Assembly: GCA_028386065.3 (NCBI GenBank) | Contig: JAKUCV010004472.1 | Location: 62,001 to 126,000 of the forward strand | From: Turnera subulata | Taxonomy: Eukaryota > Streptophyta > Magnoliopsida > Malpighiales > Passifloraceae | Direction: 5' to 3' | Length of the DNA stretch: 64,000 bases | In this document: one piece after another, positions 43,425-55,390 of the stretch | How positions within the stretch are numbered: position 1 is the first letter of the stretch | How the letters are laid out: each line of letters starts with the position of its first letter | Made by a program: the position numbers and the translations under genes | Notes under the pieces: generated by a model | The model's input: only the letters and a program-made list of their open reading frames with translations | Told to the model about the DNA's origin: nothing | Database searches by the model: none

Positions 43425-44927
43425 CTATGAAAGGTCAGCTCCAATAATAATGGGAAATAAAGAGGCTTCAGGGTCTAAGTACATATACCTGAGGTTGGGT
43501 GGTAGAGGTTTCATTTCTACCCTTAGTGCCTTCGTTGCAAGTTTTAGTTCGGTAGGTATTGTAACAGGCTCTGAAACAGCATCAGTCACAGGCTTAGCAA
43601 CAACATCAGTCTGTTGTTCTACAGCTTGGGCCTGCGCGTCAATTTCTGGCGCTGTTTCCTCTGCCAGAAATTTTGCTACCTCCTTTAGGGCAGTTTCGTC
43701 TCCCTCAATGAGACCGTTGATCAAGCAACCCAGCAACTCATCTTCGTGTGTCTTCATGAGTTGGGATGCCTTGACAAGCATATCAACAGGGTCTGGCACA
43801 ACATCTACCATGTAGCATTGTCCTGCTCCAAACTCGTTCCTTTGTGCCTTCTGGACATTGAACTCTACTATCTCCTCTCCAAGTCGCAATGTCAATGTTC
43901 CATTGGCGCAATCGATCATGGCTTCTGCTGTGGCTATGAACGGACGCCCCAATATGATGGGTGTCTACTCATCCTCTGTCATGTTCATCACTACAAAGTC
44001 TACAGTGATGAAGAAATTGCCAACCTTGACTGGGACATCCTCCAACACCCCCACAGGGTATACAAGTGAGCAATTAGCATGCTGAATGGTTATCCTTGTG
44101 GGCTTTATGTCTCCAAAATTCATGTTCTGAGTGATGGAGATTGGCAACAGGCTGACACTAGCCCCGAGATCACATAGGGCTCCCTCAATCTTCTTGTCCC
44201 CGATGTTGCAAGGTATTGTGAAGCTTCCAGGATCTGATCATTTTCTTGGTGGATGGTGTTGAATGAGAGCACTCCCCAGGACTGTCATGGCTACAGTCTC
44301 AATGTCAACAATAGTTCTTTTCTTCGTCAGAATATCCTTAAGGAATTTAGCATATGAAGGCATCTGTGTAACCACATCACTGAACGGTACATTGACATAT
44401 AGCTTACTTAGCATTTCCTTGAACTTATAGAATTGCTTCTCCAGCTTGGATTTGTGGTACACTTCTGGGTATGGAAGAGGAGGTTGATAAGGTAGAACAG
44501 TCTGAGGCTGTTTCTCTGCTCTTCTTGTGCTAACAGGCTCAGGCACAGGCTCTGACAGTGGCTCAGTCTGTACCTGTACTGTCTGTCCAGAACTGGTTGT
44601 TGATGCTTGTTTCTCTGTAGCCTAGGGTGGTTTTGTCACTGTGTCTCTTAGCTCCTTCCCACTGCAAATTGTTACAGCCTTGACATGCTCATTCCTTGGG
44701 TTTTCTATTGGTTTTCCTAGGAGAGCTCCGTGTTGACTGGTGGACATGGTAGCTTGTTGGGCAATTTGATTTTCGAGGATTCTGTTGTGGGATTTGAGTT
44801 GGCTGATCTCCTCGCTTATTTTATTATGTCTCTCAAGGATGGATTGCAGTATGGTCATCATGTCGGTGTTGTTGCCTTACTGTCCTCCCTGATTCTGCCT
44901 TTGGTACTGTGGCTATCCGCCCTGGTT
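43425..44927 (-). pseudogene. Athila linker and aspartic protease
   Basis: The 44861-44238 part is the gag-protease linker (ERHNKISEEISQLKSHNRIL coiled coil, then KFKEMLSKLYVNVPF). Protease follows: IPCNIGDKKIEGALCDLGAS, then VSLLP (DLGAS in place of DTGAS, usual for Athila) and IILGRPFIATAEAMIDC. Stops at 44622 (TAG), 44238 (TGA), 43965 (TAG) and 43425 (TAG) break the single frame. Confidence 0.85.
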
Positions 44928-45856
44928 CTATGTCTGGTACTGGGCCTGTTGTGGAATCCTCTCCTCGATTTTCCAAGAAAAGTTTGGATGGTTCCTCCAG
45001 GATGGATTATAAATGTTTCCATATAGGCCCTGCTTCTGCTGGATGTAGTGAGCTTGCTTAGAGTCGCATTCGGCAAAGAGTGGGCAACTGGATGTACCGT
45101 AAGGTCCTCCACAACCGTCACAGTCTGGGACTGTGGCTGAGGCTGTCTTGACTTGAGCAGCTCCTAGTTGCTTTCTGAGGGCTTCTATCTCTGCCTCTAG
45201 CTTGGTCACTCTATCTACTTCAATTACACCAGAGGATTTGACTCCTCTGACTTGGGTCTTTCTTTTGGATAGGGCTTCAAGAATGGTTACTCCGTCATTA
45301 TAATCCACGTCCAAGAATGCACCATTGGCCATCTTGTCCAAGGTGTTCTGGTATTCATCACATAGGCCATAATAAAATTGTTCAAGTTGCACGGCCTCAT
45401 CAATTCGGTGGTTTGGGTATCTTCTTAGTAGTCCGTTAAAGCGTTCCCAAGCATCTCGAATTGACTCATCATAGCGCTGGGAAAAACCAATAAGCTGCTG
45501 CCTCAAACTTGCAGCTTTGATTGAGGGATGGTATTCCTTCAAGAAAGCTCTGACTAGACTGTCCCAGTCAGTGAAATGGCCTACTTCATGGTTGTTGAGC
45601 CATTTGTAAGCTACATCTCTGAGTGAGAATGGGAATACTCTCATGTTTAGCTGCTCCTTGGTCATCCCTGCTATGTTCACTGTACTGCACACTCGCAGGA
45701 AGTTTTGCAAGTGCAATTTTGGATCTTCAGAGGGGGTGCCTCCAAAAGTGCGCCTCTCCAGCATGCTCAGCAAGTTGGTGCGGATCTCATATAGAGCATC
45801 TACATCTGGAATGGCTATGCTGTTGTGGATGATGGTGTTTGGTGGTTGTAGGAGCT
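44928..45856 (-). pseudogene. Athila gag
   Basis: Retrotransposon gag domain with DPKLHLQNFLRVCSTVNIAG, VAYKWLNNHEVGHFTDWDSL, FSQRYDESIRDAWERFNGLL and a Cys-rich tail CDGCGGPYGTSSCP followed by YNPSWRNHPNFSW, all typical of Athila gag. The frame is open from a TAG near 45857 to a TAG at 44928. No ATG at the family start is visible in this interval. Confidence 0.88.
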
Positions 45857-46121
45857 AGGACATAGGGATGTAAGGTCGAACAGGCAGAGCCTGTTCAATG
45901 CCCTGGTGCGCTCCTTCATTGGGTCTGTCCGCTAAGTTTTGTTGCTTTTGTTTGCGAATCTGGCGAGTTGTCTTTTCGATCTCCTGGTGGAAGATTAGAG
46001 CTGGTTGCTTGCTCCTGGGTTGGGGAATGCACCACCTGAAAACTTCAAACTAGGAAAAAGAAAAGAGGTAAGTAATAAAAAGCCTAATAAAAAAATAAAA
46101 AGCAAAAGAATCAAGCGCCAG

Positions 46122-46139
46122 TCCCCGACAACGGCGCCA
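46122..46139 (-). other. Athila primer-binding site
   Basis: Minus strand TGGCGCCGTTGTCGGGGA, six bases inside the 5' LTR end; the Athila-type site that pairs with an Asp tRNA 3' end. Confidence 0.85.
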
Positions 46140-46145
46140 AAAACT

Positions 46146-48232
46146 TGATGTGTGTCGTATCTACTGTCACATATTTATCCTGCAAGCGCACAGGGTAGTT
46201 GTAGTACCCTATCACGGTCGTATCCACAGGGACTGGGATGAGTCTGTTACTCATTACCTAAGACAAATTGGGCTTGAAACAATTAAACAAAAACGAATTA
46301 TGGGTGAGTGCCAATCAGAAATTAAATTAAGCAAGAGAATAAAAAGTAATAGCAACGTTGAAGTCGGTAGGGATCAGATTTGCTGAAGTCTTAGGTATCC
46401 AGGGATTCACTTATCTTGTCTTTTTGCCCTAAATTGCTCAACAGCATCATCACAGGTTGGGCTTGTGTGACGCCCAGTGTTTAATAAGATGTCTTGAAGG
46501 GGCTCCCAACCTAATGTACTACCAACGGCTTTCGATCTTATTGATAGTTTCCTAAACTTCCATATACCCCCTGTCACTAGAGTAGACGTTCACTTAGAGG
46601 TGAAGTTTGGTGTTGGTGCTAATTACCCACTGTCTCTCCCTATCTTCCTTCGAACGGCTAGGGAGTGAAGGCTGACTATTGTTGGTCAAGCTCACTTGGC
46701 TTCTCCTTTCGGTCCTTCACCAAGCTACTGCTAGATTAAAGATAGACTACTCAATAATCAATCAGGAATCAGATTAAAAGTGGTGTCATTTTCTTGACTC
46801 TGCTGCAGGCTGAGACAATGCTGAGCCTGCGGCTAAACCTGTCAAGAACACAAAGTCAATTACATAGATTAGTTCTTGCAGGTGCTCTCAACATATACTA
46901 AACCCATTTTTTTTCACTCACAGGTCCCTCCTAAGATTCTCACTCTTCTTAGTGCTTTCGTATCGATCAAACCATGGGGATTAAGAATGAGTGTTGAGGC
47001 TAATTCCTCAATTAGTTCCTAATTTCTTTCAAACTTAAGAGTTAAGGGTTGGTTGTTGTTGTTCCAGCAAGTATGGTTTTTGCTTACGATCCTTCACTTA
47101 GCTACCTATAATCATGTGTGGGTTTGGTCAAGACTCAAACATGGAGCAAGTTTGCAACAACCAAACAAGAAAATCGGACTAAGAACATAAGAAGAGCAAT
47201 TTATTACACTTAGAACAAAGACATGTTTCACCCCTTCAAACTAAGAGGGGTTACTTAGTTCATAATCAAGGTTACAAAATCAACAGGGTTAAAGGTTGGA
47301 ATAAGAACTGGAATAAATCTAGAGGTTAGGGACAAAACGATTTCTGCCCAGAAAAGACTGCAGAATCGTGTTTTCCCTTTGAACCCTTTGTTCCAAAGCT
47401 TCTGCAGAGATGGGTGTTAGATCAAGGGTTCAGTTCGATCCCCTGTTCTTCCTTTCTTCTTCTCTTTAATAGGCGCAGATTCTTCTCTTCTTTCTTCTCC
47501 CACGTGCTGGGAGGCATGGCAGTTGGGCAAGTTGGGTTTCAGTTGTCCATCTTGCTCCTCGAGATAAGGCACCGTGGGAGGTGTGCCGAATGGGTGAAAT
47601 CTGCAAATCTGTAGATTTTAGAAGACTTAGGGGGAGGATAATAGCTCTTTAATTGTTAAATTTCTTGGGTGTAATGATTATCTCCTCTTTCCCATACTAA
47701 AGTCTTCTGAAACGCTTAGGTCATGATTGGAGAGTTGAAGGTTTTGCAAGTGGTGAAGCTCTGCAGGTGGCTGAGTTTAATATTCTTTTCTTCATATTTC
47801 TGGTCATCTGCAAATTGCACAGGCTGAGCTTGTGCTGGGCCTGTTCCTAGGCTGTGTGCAATTTCTTTCTATTTTTCTGTGCAATTGAATTCAGCTCTTT
47901 TTGGGATTAATGTAGTGGCGTGATGGCTTCGTGGACAAAGGCAAAGGCGGTGAAATCCAGTAGATAACTTGTGATTGGAGGGGGAATTTGTGGTTTTTCA
48001 CTGATTCTGCAATGAACAACAGGCTCGGAACAGGCCCATGTTGTGCCAGAGGCTGTTTCTTCGATTTCCACATAAAATCTCCAAAATTCTTCACAATGCA
48101 CCTGAAATCACTAATCATACAGTAAGGGGTGGGATTTAAGGGAATATGATGAAATAATGCAAAGTAAGGCGTATAATCCGGATAAATACATCTAAAATCA
48201 TTCCTAAAGCTATGCATATTTCGTGTGCATCA
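46146..48232 (-). repeat. 5' LTR of the Athila element
   Basis: 2087 bp; on the plus strand TGATGTGTGTCG...CGTGTGCATCA. Confidence 0.9.
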
Positions 48233-51010
48233 CGAATTCAGAACCGGGGGAGCCGTTTACAAAAACCACCAAGGAAGAAGAGTGAAGGCACGTGGATATC
48301 CACTGATGCCATCTTAAACCAAAACCCATAACATTTAGAACTTGGCACAAATAGCCCCAATACACTAAATCGTAAGCCTTCTTAAAGTCCAATTTCCAAA
48401 TAATTGCGTTGGATTTAGACTTCCTCAAGGAGTGGACAATCTCGTTAGCTAGGAAGGCGCTATCAAGGATGTTCCTACCCTCGATAAAGGCGGATTGGTG
48501 CTTACTAATCAGGAGAGGCTTGACAGATTTGATGCGCTGGGCCATTAACTTGGATATGATCTTATACAGCCCGTTTACCAGAATAATTGGTCTAAAATCA
48601 TCCAATGAAGAAGCACCGGTTTTCTTGGTGATTAGTGTAATATACGCAGAATTCACGCCTGTGGGGAGTTACACAGTTTCAAAAAATTGGGTAATCATAT
48701 CAAAGACATCTGTTTTAGTTAGACCCCAACACTTTTTGTAGAAGGAAAAGGCAAATCCGTCCGGTCCCGGTGATTTGGAGCTACGGAACTCCACACTGCG
48801 TCCTTTATCTCTTCCAAAGAAAACGACCTCTCAAGATCAGCTGCGTGTTGTGCACTTAATTATGAGAAGCGAATATTGCCAAGAGAGGTTCTACAAGAGG
48901 CTACTGCCTGTAAAGATTAGCGAAAAAATTTGATGTTTCCTTTTAAATAATGGTTGGATCCGAAATCTTCTGGTTGTTAATCTGCAGCTGTTCAATCCTA
49001 TTTATACGACCCCGCGTGCGAGCAGAAAGGTTGAAGAACAGAGTATTTTCGTCCCCCAATTGCACCAGTTTATTCGTACCTTTTGCCTCCAAATTGAGTC
49101 AATTTGTTTATGCTTCACTACAATTTCAGCCTACAGGTTAATAAGACTCTGAAACTCGGTTACAGTCAGGTCCCTTAATTCGGCAGCCTTGTCGAGATCA
49201 TCAATCTTTGTCTGCATCAACTTAATTGCCTCGTTAACGTTACCGATAAACTTCAAGGTTCCATTAAGCCAAAGCTTTCCTCAATTAACTCAACCTCTTG
49301 AGGAGACTGAACTTATGGGAGAGCAAAATACAAGCCTCTCCCCACTTGCCTGAGATGATTTCCATGAACTTTGGGAAATCCCACCACGCGTCATGGAAAT
49401 GAAAAGGCCTTCTTCCCAAGTAGACAAGTATTGAGACAATATCAATGGGCAATGATCTGCAAGTTTGCTGCCAGCAGTTAGCGACAACTGCGGGAAGAAG
49501 AGATACTATTCCCCATCGGCTAGGATTCTGTCTATTCTGCTAACGGCTCTGAAGTTCCCCCAAGTGAAAGATCTATCAGATAAATTAAATTCAATGAGGT
49601 TGTTGGATTGAATAAAGTTTTTGAAAGCAGCAGCTCCCCTCCTACACATCCATCCACTCTTGCAATCAGCTGGATCAATCTTCTTGTTGAAGTCGCCAGC
49701 AACGAGCCATGGCCTTTGTGTGCCCGATTTTAGGGAGTTAAGCTCCTGAAACATCTGGATCCGAGAATCTAGCTGAGAGTTTCCATACACCCACATATAG
49801 AAACCTCCTGATTATTATTAAGAAGCACTCCTTCAACGACAATACACTGAGCAGAAACATGTTTCCTCTGGTATTGAAAAGCATCAGCATCCCAAATGAG
49901 CAAGAGACCCCAAGCAAGGACCCTTGCATCCATACTAGCAAAATCGATGTTGCCCCGACCCCAAACTTTCTGAAAGAAGGGGAGAGTAATCCTGCTGCAC
50001 TTAGTCTCACACAAAATACAAAGTTTGCCCTCATGGTAGTAATTAATTTTCTCACATCAGTTTGTTTCACACAACAACAAGAGCTTCGCAACCAATTCCT
50101 GTATCTGATTCCTTTTATGGGCAGCACCACAGCCCCTCACATTCGAGGAAATAATACTAAACATAATAAGAAAAAACACAGACACAAAATCAACAAAAAA
50201 CCAGTACCTCAAAGCTCAGCTTGAGAGTTCACCCAATCAAAACCCTCCTTCTTCACAAGCTCCCCGACAGCCCTAGACAAGCCCACAACATCCTCACTGA
50301 GGTCCAAACCAATTTCCTTACCGACCATCAGAGTCTTTGCAACTTCAATAGTAGTGTAAGAAACAATGGGAGTATCACTTTTGGCCCTAATATCCTGAAC
50401 ATTACCTTGCTTAATATCATGATTATGAGTGGAACTGCCCCCTGAACGCAAAGTCTGAATGCTACCCGTCATGGAAATGTTCTTAAAGCGCTAAATATTG
50501 GCCCTTCTATTCTGTTTTGCTCTTTCTAGAATCTTATTAAATCTCTTTTCTAGGATTCGGACAGTACTTTTTACCCTATTAAATTGGACTCAGATACAAA
50601 AGAGCAGTCATCTAAAGAAGCAAAGATAGATGCCTTACAGATGCTAGGATTGAGCCCCTGCTCCTATTGCATAATCGAAGGGCTAGAATCACACCCATCC
50701 CAATCTATGATGCTCTCCCTAGACGTCCGAGAACTAGAAAATCTAGGCAGTTCCACTGATCTAGACCTGAACTGCCCTCCCCTAACACACTTCCTTGACC
50801 GAGGAGTTAGGATTCTATGTTGGTTCACTACCGGAATTCCATCACCCCCATTCCCATAACCACCATCCTTAGGAAGGTCAACCCCTTTCTGTCTACCTTT
50901 TTCCTCCAGATTAGCGTCAACACCACCGTCCTTTCTTTTCGCAAGCTGCTTGAATGGCAACTTGCTCGGCAGAGAACCAACCCAAGCCAAGGAACCACCA
51001 GCACCTGGCA
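48233..51010 (-). mobile_element. LINE 3, segment 3 (end of ORF1, endonuclease, RT start)
   Basis: Leftward from 51010: C-terminal ORF1 (SLAWVGSLPSKLPFKQLAKR, Gly-rich and basic; 51010-50210). Then endonuclease: an N-terminal CETKC-like stretch (50020), LVAGDFNKKIDPADC (49690), SFTWGNFRAVSRIDRILADG (49520) and DHCPLILSQ. Then the linker. Then reverse transcriptase: SLDDFRPIILVNGLYKI, QSAFIEGRNILDSAF, AIIWKLDFKKAYDLVYW and VFVNGSPGSEF (48656-48240). Both edges are LTR elements with target duplications (TGAAT/CGAAT and TGGCA). Confidence 0.87.
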
Positions 51011-54000
51011 TGTAACGCCCCGGATTTTCAAAATTTGATTTTTGGAATTTTTGAAACTTTTATTCCAATTTTGCCCTTGAGGAATTTCTGGATTTTTGGA
51101 CTAGGAAAATAAATTATTTAACCTTGGTTATATCAATATTACGCCATTAGTGTGATGGGTACGGCTTTCATTGGAGTCAAAACGAGTTTCGGGAGGAAAC
51201 GCGGGGTTTACCGTAGATCTAGTTAAAACTATGTCGTTTTGAGTTTGAAAAAAAAAGTTGACTGAGCAGCCAGGGTTGACCGCGCCTAAGTGAACAACAA
51301 GTCGTTCACACAGGCCAGCCAACCCTAGCCGCCTCCTCCTCCTTCTTTTTCATTTCTCTTTTTTTTCTCTTTCTCCCTTCTTCCTTCTTTTCCTCTCCCG
51401 CCGCAGCCGACCCCCTCTCCCTCTCTCTCTCCTTTCCTCTCTCCCTTCTCCTCTCCTCTCCTACAACTCCTCTCCCCAAATCGATCCCTGCCGTTCCTTA
51501 AACGCTAATCGCCGCCACCGTTGTCTTCTACGGAGAACCCGAGGGCGACTCGGATTGTGTGCGTGTCTTGGGCTCGGAAGGGCCGAGCTACTGCGTCGTC
51601 GTCGCCACCACCTACCGTCTAGTCTCTGACCAGTTGTCGAAGCAAGGGTTGCAAGGAAGAGGCCTTTGGGGCACGGGCGAGTCGGAGTCGAGTGCGTGGA
51701 CGCGACGAAGGGCCGCCTCCTGCGTTTCCGGATAAGCCCCGTCGTCTCTCTCTCTTCTCCATTTCTGTTGCTTGGCCGAGTTTGTGCTAACTTGGTTGCT
51801 GGTTATGTTTGGATCAGTGGCGGATTTGTGGTGGTTGTCGGACATGCTCGGGGTGGCGGTTGTGCAGTGGTTTGGTGGGTTATTTAGGGTCGTGGCCGTC
51901 ACTGGTTGCTGCCGGTAGATGTGTTGTGTTCGGGCAGAGGTGCTTCACGGCTCGGGCTTTGGTTGTGGACGGATTCCAGGCAGCGAGTGTTTCAGGTAAG
52001 AATTCAATCTGTCCGTTTCTTTTTCCTTTGATTCGTGATTTTGCCTGCAGTGGATTTGGAGTGAATGTTGTTGTTGTTGGATTCTGGCAGTTTGGGGGAA
52101 CTCCGGCGAGGTTGACCGAAATCCGGCGAGGCTTGGGAATTTTCCGGCGAGGGCTTGGGTTTTTATTCCGGTATTTAACGGTATTACCTTGATGTATAAT
52201 TTGTTGTACACTCATGGCATGTATTATTTATTCTGAATTGGGTTGTACTAATTGTATTTTACATAGTAGAAACCGAGAGCGGGAAGCGAGTAACTTGTGA
52301 TCGGTTTGTCCGACGCGGGTAGAGCCTTTAGGACGGTAACTCGGGCTTGGGTAAAACCCTTAAATGGAAATTTAGTTTTGAATTGGGCCCAGGCCCGGTG
52401 TTGAGATTTTATGACTTAATTTGATAACCTTTGGACTTGGGTAACGGGCTTTAAGCCCAACTTCATAATGGGCATTAGGCCCGGGATTCGGTTTTGGACT
52501 TAGATGGGCCTTCGGTCCGGGAACTCGTTATGGACTTTAAGGATTGGGTTTTAAGCCCAAAATCATAAATTGGGATAATTGCAGACTTGTGGAAGAGGGC
52601 TTTAGGCCGAGAAATTATTTCGGGTTTAGATGGGCCTAAGCCCGATTAACTTTAGGTCCTTATCTTTTGGAGTCTTTAGTGAGGAGATATACCTTTTTGG
52701 GCTTAGACCCTGAAATTGCAGAGTCGGGTAGTTTGGGTCAGGTTTCACTCAGTTAAGCATATAGGTATCATGCATGCACGGTTTGTGATAATTGTTTTGT
52801 AATATTTGTGTGCGCCGGTATTCAGGCACGGGTAATACCTCGGGAGCTGGAGGATCTGTTCTGGGGAAAGCTCCACAGGAAAATCAACGTTGAGGTGACT
52901 TTATAAGTCTTTTTATATTTGTATGCATGCGCTTGTTAGATTGGTCTGTTTGAGTTGCATGCCTTGTTTGCTAACATGTTGTGATCTGTATTGTGTGCCT
53001 ATGTGTTTCTATTTGTCGGATGGGTATGATTTTAAATTGTTATGGAATATAACATGTGGAGTGATTTTGGGTGATCTGTGTGATGTACTGTGGTTTGGAA
53101 ACCCGGATGTTTGAATGAGATAATAATTCACACAACCCTGTTAAATCACAACTCTTGGCACACATGAACTTATAAGTATGAATAAGAATAATGTACAGTA
53201 GAAGAAAGGCTACTGTGTGCTGAAGACCGGTTGGTTCGAGCGGGAAGTGATACCCTCGGGTTTGCATGCGGGATAGCATGGTATATGCAGTTTAGCATAT
53301 GGGTCTGTGATGACCGGTTTCTACCTCCCTCCTTCTACCTCCCCCATTCTACCTCCCTCTTTCTCTCTCTCTCTATCTCTCTCTATGGTGATATTTGGGC
53401 TTTACGCCTGGTTATTTTGGGCTTTTGCCCTGGTTGTCTCATGAGACAGGACCGAGCTCGACGCACGCAGTAAGGGGCCTTGAATAATAAATATAATAAG
53501 AAAACTTAACACAAAGCAGATGAAAGATATAAACTGTTTGCTTTAAGTGGTTGGCATGTTAGTACTGGTTATTGTGTGTTTGCTTACTTGTGTTTGTTTC
53601 TCTACTTTCCTTTCGAACTTGCTTTGCACACCTACATAACTAGATTTATACTGCTCACTGAGTAGGTGACTCACATAATTGCCACCGTTGTTTTTTCCAG
53701 ACTCTTAGTTAGCGTGCAGTCTCTCTCTTCCTTTCCAGAGTACGGATGTGGTTATCCCAGCAGGTAGTTGTGCTTCTTCTCCCAGTTGGATCCATAGAGC
53801 CGACTTGCATAACATTTTCTACTTTTATTTTTATTTTATCCTTATCTTCCGCTGCGTTGGATTTTGTTGAGATGTCATTCTTGATTCTGATTACATTGTC
53901 GGCGAGTTGTCGGGGTTTGACTCTCGATGTTATTTCGGCTGTTTGATGGGTTGATTTATGGCTGGATATGCCGGTTTACTTTTGTTCATTATGACATCTC

Positions 54001-54123
54001 GGTTTTATAAGATTTTCAGATAATGTTTTGGTGTTGGATTTCGTGTCCCGGGTTTCAGGGGCATTTTGGTAAATTCTTTATGTTTAAGTATTTTATTTGA
54101 AAAATTGGGACAGGGGCGTTTCA
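51011..54123 (+). repeat. 5' LTR of the chromovirus
   Basis: 3113 bp. Pyrimidine-rich block at 51350-51450, GC-rich block at 51480-51990, TGGGCC/AGCCCA motif array at 52380-52720, CT microsatellite at about 53345-53390. Closely similar to the 3' LTR throughout. Confidence 0.92.
52380..52720 (+). promoter_or_regulatory. Array of TGGGCY/site II-like motifs in the 5' LTR
   Basis: Repeated short hairpin-like strings: GGGCCCAGGCCC, GGGCTTTAAGCCCA, TGGGCATTAGGCCCG, TGGGCCTTCGGTCCG, GGGTTTTAAGCCCA, TGGGCCTAAGCCCG and TGGGCTTAGACCC. TGGGCC/T is the plant site II element bound by TCP factors. A regulatory role is inferred. Confidence 0.45.
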
Positions 54124-54126
54124 GCT

Positions 54127-54138
54127 TTGTAGCGGAGC
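54127..54138 (+). other. Primer-binding site of the chromovirus (TTGTAGCGGAGC)
   Basis: Three bases after the LTR and one base from TGGTAGCGGAGC. Confidence 0.7.
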
Positions 54139-54268
54139 AGGCTTCAGATCCTTGGGTTTAAAAGTGTTTTAAACCTTGTTTTCAAAATGATTTCTGTGTT
54201 TAAGCCTGTTTCCAGATTTATAACTTTAAAAGTGTTTTTGACTCATTTGCATTCTTATTGGCGTTGAT

Positions 54269-55390
54269 ATGGATCACCAGGGGCAGCACAGTGCTGAGGA
54301 TGACGCTGCTGCTTATGTCTCTGAGAATGTGTCAGTGATGCAGGTTCCCGTTGGTCAGGGGAACAATGATACAGCAGGGAATAATGCTGTAGGTGGAGGA
54401 GGACAGAATGTTGTGCCCCCCGTACCACCTGTTGTGGACCCAGCGTTCCAGCTATATGAGGCCTTTTTGCAGTGGCAGCAGTTCCAGCAGTTTCAGCAGC
54501 AGCATCAGGGTGCCCAACTGGTAGCACCTGCTGCGGAAGGTGGTATGTAGAGCGGGTATATGCACATGGATAAGTCAGCAGTTAAGGAATTCTCTGGTGA
54601 AGAGGGCAAAGCCAAAGAGTTTGATGATTGGTTCCGCTAGGTGGAGAATGTTCTGGAGAAGTTCACTTGTGCACCTGAGCAGAGGGCTCGATTTGTGGCA
54701 CACAAGTTCTCGGGATATGCATTGACATGGTGGCAGGAACTTGTGGCCAACCTACCGAAACCTGTGGAGATGCCATGGGAGGATTTCAAGGAGAAATTCT
54801 ACAAGGAATTTCTCACTGTTGGTTTTCTGGAGGAGCAGAAGAAGCAGTTTCTTGAGGTGAAGCAGGGACTAGATGAGTCGGTATCGGCTTTCAGAATCCG
54901 GTTCAGCATCTTTCTCTCTTATGCTAGGGAGTTTGTGCCCGATGAGGTGACTAAGTGTAGGCGGTTTTGTTAACAGCTTACGTACAGAGTTGGCGTTAGC
55001 TGTGGCTGGTAGAGGGCACAAGACTTGGGAGGCAGTTTGTGAGACTGCTTTTGATGCTGAGAGAGTTCAGTTGATTGGGAAGGAGACTCGGACAGCCGAG
55101 CAGAGGAAGCAGTCATCTGCTTCGGGACAGAAGAGGCAGTATTCTGATGCCTGAGATGCAGATTATTCTGGTGGATAGGGTTCTTCTTACCGAGGTTCGA
55201 AGAAGTCCCAAGGGCAGAGTTATTAGGGTGGACCAGGTAGATCCTCGGGATGACGGTCCTATCAGTCTGGATCTCAAGGACGGGGTTCCTCGGCACGATT
55301 CTCGGGTACATGCTGGTATTGCAATAAGCTGGGACACCAGAAGTCATCTTGTTACAAGTGGATTAAGGATAGTGGTGGCTGTGGTTCCCA
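54269..55390 (+). pseudogene. Chromovirus gag
   Basis: Starts at ATG 54269 with an acidic N terminus and a Gln-rich stretch, then the gag domain FSGEEGKAKEFDDWFR, EKFTCAPEQRARFVAHKFSG, ALTWWQELV, EDFKEKFYKEFL. In-frame TAGs lie at 54548 and 54638 (the latter where WFRW-V is usual), and a frameshift near 54965. The knuckle CWYCNKLGHQKSSC is intact at about 55311-55352 in another frame. Confidence 0.87.

Larger units (their letters stand above)
33374..48232 (-). mobile_element. Athila-type Ty3/Gypsy element, 14.9 kb
   Basis: Minus-strand element with LTRs at 46146-48232 (5') and 33374-36025 (3', enlarged by insertions). A likely 5-bp target duplication is TGAAT/CGAAT with one change. The primer-binding site is TGGCGCCGTTGTCGGGGA, the Asp-tRNA-type site typical of Athila. 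The order gag-protease-RT-RNase H-integrase defines Gypsy. RT phrases such as [13 protein letters not shown] and IEKLPPP and the long extra region between integrase and 3' LTR are Athila features. Gag to integrase stays in one frame over about 4.9 kb but holds about a dozen stops, nearly all TAG. Confidence 0.93.

Noticed and set aside
40935..45857. Idea that TAG is recoded or suppressed in these elements
   Set aside because: Other stops (TGA, TAA) and frameshifts are also present, TAG sits at usual Trp and Gln positions in different families, and plants use the standard code; mutation is the simpler explanation.
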